From Siphonodentalium dalli (Eukaryota; Mollusca; Scaphopoda; Gadilida; Siphonodentaliidae): DNA of 64,000 nucleotides. The position numbers and the translations under genes are program-made. Positions 56,531 through 64,000 of the stretch are shown in pieces (positions within the stretch are counted from its first letter, which is position 1; each line of letters begins with the position of its first letter). Where the stretch lies: the NCBI GenBank assembly GCA_032622095.1, contig CP136061.1, positions 55,067,762 to 55,131,761 of the forward strand, written 5' to 3'. The notes under the pieces are model-generated. The model did no database searches, was not told the DNA's origin, and saw only the letters and a program-made list of their open reading frames with translations.

Positions 56531-58170
56531 ACAAGAGCTACGCTGGGCGTGCAAAATACGCCCTCTCTTGGGTCGGCGGAAACTGGTAAAAAAGGGGCAT
56601 AACTCTGGTAAAAATTGGCGGACGGAACTCAAATTTGAACTTGACCTGTGTTTTGGTGGGAGAAAGTAATATACCAAATTATCATTGAATCCGATAAGCT
56701 CTAGTAAAGTTATCATCCGGACAACAAATTTCAGGGATTACATCAAATAAGGGGCATAACTCCGGTGAAAATTGGCGGACGGAACCCAAATTCGAACTTG
56801 AGCTGTCTTTTCTCCTAATAAACACACATACCAAATTTGATTGAAATCGGTTCACTCTAACTAAAGTTATCATCCGGACAACAAATTTCAGGGATTTTCT
56901 AAGTCAAATTACGTCAAACAAGAGCTACGCTGGGCGTGCAATACACGCCCTCTCTTGGGTCGGCGGAAACTGGTAAAAAAGGGGCATAACTCTGGTAAAA
57001 ATTGGCGGACGGAACTCAAATTTGAACTTGACCTGTGTTTGGTGGGAGAAAGTAATATACCAAATTATCATTGAATCCGATAAGCTCTAGTAAAGTTATC
57101 ATCCGGACAACAAATTTCAGGGATTTTCTAAGTCAAATTACGTCAAATAAGGGGCATAACTCCGGTGAAAATTGGCGGACGGAACCCAAATTCGAACTTG
57201 AGCTGTCTTTTCTCCTAATAAACCCACATACCAAATTTGATTGAAATCGGTTCACTCTAACTAATGTTATCATCCGGACAACAAATTTCAGGGATTTTCT
57301 AAGTCAAATTTCGTCAAAAAATGGGCCATAACTCTTGCAAAAATTATCGGATTAAAACGAAATTCGGACTTGAGCTGTATTTCGATATATGTAATCCACA
57401 AAAAAACGGGTTTTGCGTATAAACATTCCAAAATCGAGTTATCATCCGGAAACCAAAAAACATAAGAAAAACTGAATTTTCTGAGTCGAAAAAGGGGCAT
57501 AACTCTGCCAAAAATGGTCGGACAGAACCCAAGTTCGAACTTGACCTGTGTTTTGGTGGGAGAAAGTAATATACCAAATTTGGATTCATTCCAATAAACT
57601 ATACTAAAGTTATCATCCGGACAACAAATTTCAAGGATTTTCTAAGTCAAAAAACGTCAAATAAGGGGCATAACTCCGGTGAAAATTGGCGGGCGGAACC
57701 CAAATTCGAACTTGAACTTACTTTTCGGCTAATAAACCCACATACCAAATTTTATTAAATTTGGTTCACTCTAACTAAAGTTATCATCCGGACAACAGGT
57801 TAACGGACGGACGGACGGACGCCCGCCCGGACGGACGGACAGACCAATACTATAATACGGCCTTTTTTTCAAAAGGGCGTATAAAAAGGGGCCATAACTC
57901 TCGCAAAATTCTCGGATTAAAACGAAATTCGGACTTGAGCTGTATTTCGATATATGTAATCCACAAAAAAACGGGTTTTGCGTATAAACAAAAAGGGGCA
58001 TAAGAACCCAAGTTCGAACTTGACCTGTGTTTTGGCGGGTGGAACCCAAATTCGAACTTGAACTTACTTTTCGGCTAATAAACCCACATACCAAATTTTA
58101 ATAAATTTGGTTCACTCTAACTAATGTTATCATCCGGAAACCAGGTTAACGGACGGACGCCCGGACGGAC
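56531..58170 (-). mobile_element. GGGCGT-headed element with ~165-bp tandem core (two heads)
   Basis: The head ACAAGAGCTACGCTGGGCGT with ATACGCCCTCTCTTGG occurs at 56531 and again at 56918. Units then repeat GGGGCATAACTCTGGTAAAA, GGACGGAACCCAAATTCGAA, CATACCAAATTTGATTGAAA and AAAGTTATCATCCGGACAAC. The core ends in (GGAC)n and AATACGGCC...AAAAGGGCGTATAAA at 57800-57890, inverse to the head. Some units are degenerate after 57890. Open frames on the - strand are repeat artefacts. Confidence 0.85.
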
Positions 58171-58680
58171 CCACATTTTGCCCCTTATGTGTCTACAAAC
58201 TTAAGTGGCTAGAAAAAATGGTGTGACCTATGTGACTACTTGTTTTTACGTGGTTTCAAAAGGGGTTCTCACAAATTGCTACTTGCGAGGCTCCAAATCA
58301 AGTGTCAATGTATTCTGTGACTTATGGTTGGCGCAATTGAAGTAGTCAGCAGATTGTATTTTTTCAACCCTTCATTCACAATTTAGAGAGTTCATTAAGA
58401 AATAAAGCGTGATTAAGAAAAATATTGTATATTTGTAAATAAGGTTGCTAATGTTGCTAGCCACTTAAGCCGTCCGTCCGTGTCCATAGAACACTGGTTG
58501 GACATCCATATTGATGGACAAATTGTTTCAATTTATTAAAGGACAATTTTTTCAAGTGACTTTCTCAGGCCACTTAGATCACATTTCAGCTGTCAAATGA
58601 GTCCAAATGGTATTTGAATGGCTTCGAAGACACATTAGTGGCATTTTGTGGGAACGGACGCCCGGACGGGCGTATAAAAC
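58160..58680. repeat. GTGGCTAGCCAC-type segment within GGACGG repeats
   Basis: AAGTGGCTAGAAAAAATGGT near 58203 and GCTAGCCACTTAAG near 58455 with (GTCC)n, then GGACGCCCGGACGGGCGTAT at 58656. A related arrangement with TGTGGCTAGAAATGGTAATG and GTGGCTAGCCAC is at 63480-63970. Confidence 0.55.
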
Positions 58681-58843
58681 TATGTAATCTTCATCATAAA
58701 AATGATTTTTGGAACATGAACAAAATTGGGCTACCACAAAAATCTCCCGGATTGACATTTTCAAAACTTAACAGGTCTGGTATGCATGAAATTCTGTTGA
58801 AATATGATTAACTGTGACCAAAAAAATTTCCAGTGTAATCCAA

Positions 58844-59011
58844 TTTTATAAATAGTAATAACTTATGGGAGAAAGATAGAATGATAGAATGCAAGGTGCC
58901 ATCAGACATGGGTGATAGATCTGGGGTCATCAATGCTCCATAATAGAACTGTGGTTACGACAATTCATCATTTGGCACCTCGATTTTAGTCTGAAAACTA
59001 TCAAGATAAGT
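58844..59011. repeat. Long direct repeat, copy 1
   Basis: ATAACTTATGGGAGAAAGAT, AAGGTGCCATCAGACATGGG, TGATAGATCTGGGGTCATCA and CATCATTTGGCACCTC recur almost unchanged at 59985-60158. Confidence 0.88.
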
Positions 59012-59166
59012 TTTCATTTAATTTTTATCTGGAAGTGAATATACCTCTGTAAAAAATTAACAAGAGCATTGCAGGGACATGGCTAAATACGTCTGTTAGT
59101 TTGCATGTAAAATTGTTATTAAATAATGTGTATTCTAAGTTGAAAAAGAGGTTGCACTAGCAGGCT

Positions 59167-59898
59167 GGAATACCCCCATGTAGTGCCAATTCAAACATGG
59201 GCAGGTAGGAAACCTAATGCTGATGACCTCTGTTATTCTCTCCTCTGTAAGATCAGTTAATCATATAATGGTTAAAATCATCCGCAGAAGAGCCGGACAG
59301 ACAAATTACAAAAAAAATTGAAAAATTGACAAACTAAAGGCCACAATTCAGGCAAAACAAAATCTGAATAAACCTAACTCAGGCAAAAACAAATTGGGAT
59401 AAACCGAAATTTCACACATTATGGCCAACAAGTGTTACATGTATACCAAATATTATTGAAATTGGTTCATATTTGTTTTAATTATCAAGCCGGACGAAAA
59501 CAAATCAGAGAAAGTTGACGAAAGGGCCTTAACTCAAACAAACAAAATGCAAACAAGGTCATTAGGTACTGTTTTGAAAGCAGTCGTGATGGCAAACCTC
59601 CAAACAAAATTTCAGTCAGATCTGATAACCCATGGCTGAGATATCAGCACTAAAAGTCCAAAATTCCAGATAAATAAAGTACTACTCTAGAACGGAAACG
59701 TTCACAAAGTCATTGGCCACTATATTGAAAAGCAGTCATGATAGCATTAGCAAGCAAAGATCCATACCATTTTATTCAAACCATTCACCAAAGGCTGAGA
59801 TATATCCCTGAACGGACGGACAAACGGGCAGAAAAACAAACCATTCAGTCAATCCAGTATACCCCCTCCGAATTCTCTTCGAAGAGTGGAGGTATAAT
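59167..59898. mobile_element. ATACCCCC-ended element, second copy
   Basis: It begins AATACCCCCATGTAGTGCCA and ends with GTATACCCCCTCC / GGAGGTATA as a hairpin. Core phrases are GAAAGCAGTCGTGATGGCAA, CTGATAACCCATGGCTGAGA and CTCTAGAACGGAAACG. It lies between the two long direct repeats. Confidence 0.72.
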
Positions 59899-59984
59899 TA
59901 TCAATGATAACTTTATTTTTGTATGCATGTCAACCCAAGTCATTCTGCTAAAATAGGAGTAAACTGTAAACAAAAACATTTTCA

Positions 59985-60158
59985 GTGTAAAAAAAGCAAT
60001 AACTAACGGGAGAAAGATAGAATCATAGAATTCAAGGTGCCATCAGACATGGGTGATAGATCTGGGGTCATCAATGCTCCATAATAGAACTGTGATTACG
60101 ACAATTCATCATTTGGCACCTCAATGATTTTAGACTGAAAACCTTCCAAGATAAGTTT
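59985..60158. repeat. Long direct repeat, copy 2
   Basis: It is nearly identical to 58844-59011, with small indels near its end. It is followed by another degenerate CTGAGATATCTGCGTGGAC unit to about 60360. Confidence 0.88.
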
Positions 60159-60365
60159 TGATCAGATCTGATAACCCCTGGCTGAGATATCTGCGTGGAC
60201 TGACAAAAAATCCAAAATTCCAGATATATAAAGGATAACTCTAGAACGGAAAATATTAACAAAGTCATTTGCCGCTCTTTTGAAAGCAGTCATAAAAGCA
60301 AACATCCAAACCAAATTTTATACAAATACGATGACCAAAGGTCGAAATATATATACCTCAATGGA

Positions 60366-60450
60366 CTAGGGTTGCCACGACTGAGTTTTCATAATCGACT
60401 AATCGACCGTTATAATCAACGGTTAGTCGATTAATCGTTCATATATGCGG
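60366..60450. mobile_element. Solo hAT-like end
   Basis: AGGGTTGCCACGACTGAGTT, then ATAATCGACTAATCGACCGT and its partial inverse resemble hAT termini. No partner end was found. Confidence 0.35.
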
Positions 60451-60806
60451 CCCATATTACACCCAGGTAAATATGTGATAACTGCAAAATTACAATGGCT
60501 ACTTTACATCCAGACTGAACACAGTTATAAACTGTCAGTCAGCAGGCTTGTCATTCTGAGGCCCCCGCCCATCATCAGCCAACTAAACTCAAATTTGCGC
60601 AGGCAGGTAAACGTCCTTCTCATCGCTGTTCCCGCGGATGAGAAGTTTTAAAAATATCTGTCCAGTCAATCAATGTTCCCCGTGAACATGCATCGCGGTG
60701 CCATTGAAAGCGAGTGGAATTGTTGCATACTTTTGGAAAACGGACTATAGTTAATTTTAAAGAGAATCCCATTGTGTATCGATTGCGTCACCTAACATAT
60801 ATATAG

Positions 60807-62328
60807 TAGAGATGGGCGGTTGTGAAAATTTGCCTCGGTTTCGGTTGTGGAAAAAGAGTTGAGTCTCGGTTTCGGTTTTTATTAATAAAAATGACTAATG
60901 TGAACAAAATCTAATTATGCTTCATCATATTACAAAGAAAACACACCAATTTTATCACCATAACTTGTGAGGTACATGTCCTTTTATAATTGTAAATTAT
61001 GTATCATATTGTTACTATTACATGTATGAGGGTATCACCCCCCCCCCCCCCCTTTTCGGTACGCGGGATTCAGGGTGTTTTGAAGCCGTACGCGGGATTC
61101 ATACCCCCGAATTAACTGGTATTCGGGTTCAAGCAAAACATCTTGGACGCAGGTTTTGATGGCGCAAAATAATATTTTGTGCTAGTTATCTGTGTGAATG
61201 AGTGGGTAGAATAGCTTCTTGGGCATATTCAACCACCATGCCATCATAAAGTATCATTAATCGTATCATAACGGCCTCATAATACTCTACTCCAATATCA
61301 TGTCAGGTATAATGGATCATAATGTGTCTATGTAACTTCTGCTTGTATCTGTCTGATATTAAAACAGTCAATTTGTATGTCATTTATCGCATATTATTTC
61401 TAAACATGTATTCAGGATTCACCCCCCAAAATTAACTGGTATTCAGGATTCAGGGGGGAGGGGGGTGATACCCTCATGTATATTGTTAATGTCCATGTCG
61501 AGTGGCAGCGCTAGAATGCAAGTGAGTCTGTATTGTGTATGACTGCAATTCAGCATCATATGATCATAAGTGTGAAATAATATAATGATCATTTATATTG
61601 GCATAAAACTAATGTGTGTGACTAGATATGTGTATAGTTATGATTTGAAAAATAAAATTTGAAATAAACAAAATGAAAATAAAACATGACTAGAATCTCT
61701 CAATCGCATTATCTGGCTATATGCCTATTAATATATTTAGGGAACATAATACTGCACACACTATACATGCATCCAATACAAGTCACCTGAATGAGTGCTA
61801 TTTCTCAACAGTTTACCGACAAACGGTATAATTCATTCCGGCATAACATTTTTAATCAACGGCGCACAAATATATTTGACGATTTAACATCCAAACAGTG
61901 ATAGAAACTAATAGGGGATGCGGGTAACAATCATTGATACCTTTTGATATCGTATCCTAGTTATCAAATTCACCTTTCAGAGTATTTGTACGGCCTTAAT
62001 GATTAAAATAACATGAGAAATAAACTGACTTGTGTTGTGTTTACTACGGCGAAAATAGGTGTACACGGAAGCAACGTAATTAATTCGTCGCGCGATTTCA
62101 CCATGCGAACCCCTTTCTGCATATATTACAGGCGGCACACTTAGATTTCTTATCGTTCTTTTAAAAATATTTCCACACAGGACTCGTTTGTTCGTCGTGC
62201 TCTGCCATGATTACAGGAAGTTGTGAAAACCGAAACTACGGGTTTTCCCCAACTTACCACGGTTGTCATTTCCGGTTTTTCCCGACAACCGAAACCGAAC
62301 TGATTCCACGGTTAACCGCCCATCTCTA
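60807..62328. mobile_element. 1.5-kb hAT element with 8-bp target duplication
   Basis: The ends TAGAGATGGGCGGTT and its inverse are flanked by ATATATAG at 60799-60806 and 62329-62336. TTTCGGTT/AACCGAAA phrases are abundant in both subterminal regions. No transposase frame is visible. A second element is nested at 61028-61475. Confidence 0.9.
61028..61475. mobile_element. Inverted-repeat element nested in the hAT
   Basis: GAGGGTATCACCCCCC and its inverse form the ends, flanked by ATGTAT on both sides (61022-61027, 61476-61481). AATTAACTGGTATTCGGGTT near 61112 and AATTAACTGGTATTCAGGAT near 61430 are direct copies. Confidence 0.7.
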
Positions 62329-62560
62329 ATATATAGCACTTAATTTGATTTCGGGGGCTTAGGTGTCTACTGTACTTCTAGTTTTGTTATTCAAAGTGCG
62401 TGCAGCGCGGTTACCACTTTATAGAATGTAATGCATGTAGCACTAATAAGTGATGACACACGCTTGTTACTGATAAATGTCCAGTAACTTTGAACATTCC
62501 ATGTCCCGCGAACTTTGTGACTTTGTCAATAATGGTGAAGTTTTACAGTATGAAATTTGA

Positions 62561-63465
62561 ACAAGAGCTACGCTGGGCGTGCAATATACGCCCTCTCTTG
62601 GGTCGGCGGAAACTGGTAAAAAAGGGGCATAACTCTGGTAAAAATTGGCGGACGGAACTCAAATTTGAACTTGACCTGTGTTTTGGTGGGAGAAAGTAAT
62701 ATACCAAATTATCATTGAATCCGATAAGCTCTAGTAAAGTTATCATCCGGACAACAAATTTCAGGGATTTTCTAAGTCAAATTACGTCAAATAAGGGGCA
62801 TAACTCCGGTAAAAATTGGCGGACGGAACCCAAATTCGAACTTGAGCTGTCTTTTCTCCTAATAAACCCACATACCAAATTTGATTGAAATCGGTTCACT
62901 CTAACTAAAGTTATCATCCTGACAACAAATTTCAGGGATTTTCTAAGTCAAATTACGTCAAAAAAGGGGCCATAACTCTCGCAAAAATTATCGGATTAAA
63001 ACGAAATTCGGACTTGAGCTGTATTTTGATATATGTAATCCACAAAAAAACGGGTTTTGCGTATAAACATTCCAAAATCGAGTTATCATCCGGAAACCAA
63101 AAAACATAAGAAAAACTGAATTTTCTGAGTCGAAAAAGGGGCATAACTCTGCCAAAAATGGTCGGACAGAACCCAAGTTCGAACTTGACCTGTGTTTTGG
63201 TGAAAGAAAGTAATATACCAAATTTGGATTCATTCCGATAAACTATACTAAAGTTATCATCCGGACAACAAATTTCAAGGATTTTCTAAGTCAAAAAACG
63301 TTAAATAAGGGGCATAACTCCGGTGAAAATTGGCGGGCGGAACCCAAGTTCGAACTTGAACTTACTTTTCGGCTAATAAACCCACATACCAAATTTTACT
63401 AATTTTGGTTCACTCTAACTAAAGTTATCATCCGGACAACAGGTTAACGGACGGACGGCCGGACG
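62561..63465 (-). mobile_element. GGGCGT-headed tandem-core element, second copy
   Basis: It starts with the same head (ACAAGAGCTACGCTGGGCGT) and five ~165-bp units in the same order as 56918-57800, with very few differences. It ends in (GGAC)n at about 63447-63468. Confidence 0.88.
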
Positions 63466-64000
63466 GACATACCAACAAATGGGTAGATATGTGGCTTCGA
63501 CCTATGTGGCTAGAAATGGTAATGTGGCTTTAGTTTTTATGTGGCTTCTCAAGTAGCCATAAAATTTTAAGTGGCTATCAAGTAGTAGATAGTGATAAAA
63601 CTCCAGATTATGGATTCATAACATGTTGGAATTATAGCAGAAGAAGCTGATTAAAACTCAAAAACTTGCTCACAGCAACTGGGACAGTGGAATAGGAGAA
63701 ACTGACAGGTCCGTGATTGGGTGGCTAGCCACATAAATGTCTTGTCAGTGTCCGACATCTCCTATTGACGGGTCATGGATGTCTAAATCGATGGACTTTT
63801 TTTCTCCAAATTTTGAGTGACTACAAAATTAAATAAGCTGATTAGGCCAAATAGATCATTTTAGAACGTCCATCTGAAAGCTGTTACGTGGCTAGCCACG
63901 CAACGGAAGTTATGCACATAAATATCCATTTTACACAATCTTAGCCACATAAGTAGTCATTAGTAAACACGGACGGACCAATACTATAATACGGCCTTTT
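63466..64000. repeat. GTGGCTAGCCAC segment and outer end of the GGGCGT element
   Basis: CCTATGTGGCTAGAAATGGT, GGTGGCTAGCCACATAAATG and CGTGGCTAGCCACG resemble 58200-58460. The final bases CACGGACGGACCAATACTAT then AATACGGCCTTTT match the outer end at 57830-57865. The window stops inside this end. Confidence 0.6.

Noticed and set aside
56405-58094. - strand open frames with shared VYYFLPPKHRSSSNLGSVR text, repeated at 62543-63233
   Set aside because: The similarity is that of the DNA tandem units; frames stop at arbitrary points in each unit.
1-64000. tRNA, rRNA or CRISPR features
   Set aside because: No cloverleaf with A and B boxes, no rRNA-like stretch, and no short direct repeats with unique spacers of equal length were found by eye. 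The tandem arrays have adjacent units without spacers.

Overview
This is AT-rich eukaryotic DNA from an animal. It has small coding exons with GT-AG introns inside a dense, nested field of transposable elements and satellites. There is no bacterial-type gene organisation. The repeat vocabulary (modules such as GGGGCATAACTC, ATACCAAATTTG and GGACGGACGGAC, elements with tandem-repeat cores, MULE and hAT debris) resembles mollusc genomes, bivalves in particular. That assignment is my inference from repeat style, not from a database search.

Three pieces of host gene can be supported. (1) A complete seven-exon gene on the + strand, 14696..40797, encodes a 270-residue leucine-rich-repeat protein that I identify as AMN1. 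All six introns are GT-AG, all phases agree, and the protein aligns along its length with vertebrate AMN1. (2) The last two coding exons of ribosomal protein eL42 (RPL36A) lie on the - strand at 51694..51578 and 50163..50143; the 5' exons were not found. (3) Two phase-compatible - strand exons of an unrecognised coiled-coil protein lie at 4157..4096 and 3182..3114. A possible first exon of an unknown - strand gene at 44087..43935 is weak.

Almost everything else is repeats. Left flank (1-14.6 kb): a 1.3-kb foldback element with a 5-bp target duplication, a MULE with GC-rich ends and a broken transposase inserted into the end of another inverted-repeat element, two decayed non-LTR reverse-transcriptase fragments, and an element with long inverted arms carrying nuclear-receptor-like half-sites. 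Inside AMN1: hAT, TTAA-flanked and foldback elements, a 191-bp satellite within an inverted-repeat element, arrays of CTTAAG-centred palindromes, and arrays of a ~130-170 bp unit. Intron 5 holds a 4.2-kb TTAA element with many copies of a GGTAACAGTAGGGAC-like motif, followed by a ~61-bp tandem array made of exon 6's own 3' splice site plus its first ~45 coding bases. Right flank (41-64 kb): more TTAA elements, two arrays of the ~130-170 bp unit with a conserved hairpin end, palindrome-bounded cassettes, two hAT elements with clean 8-bp duplications, and two copies of a GGGCGT-headed tandem-core element.

The three gene pieces do not form a pathway: a cell-cycle-related LRR protein, a ribosomal protein and a coiled-coil protein simply lie near one another. 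The most unusual structures are the exon-6 acceptor array in AMN1, the motif-studded 4.2-kb TTAA element, and the repeated design of inverted ends around a tandem core.
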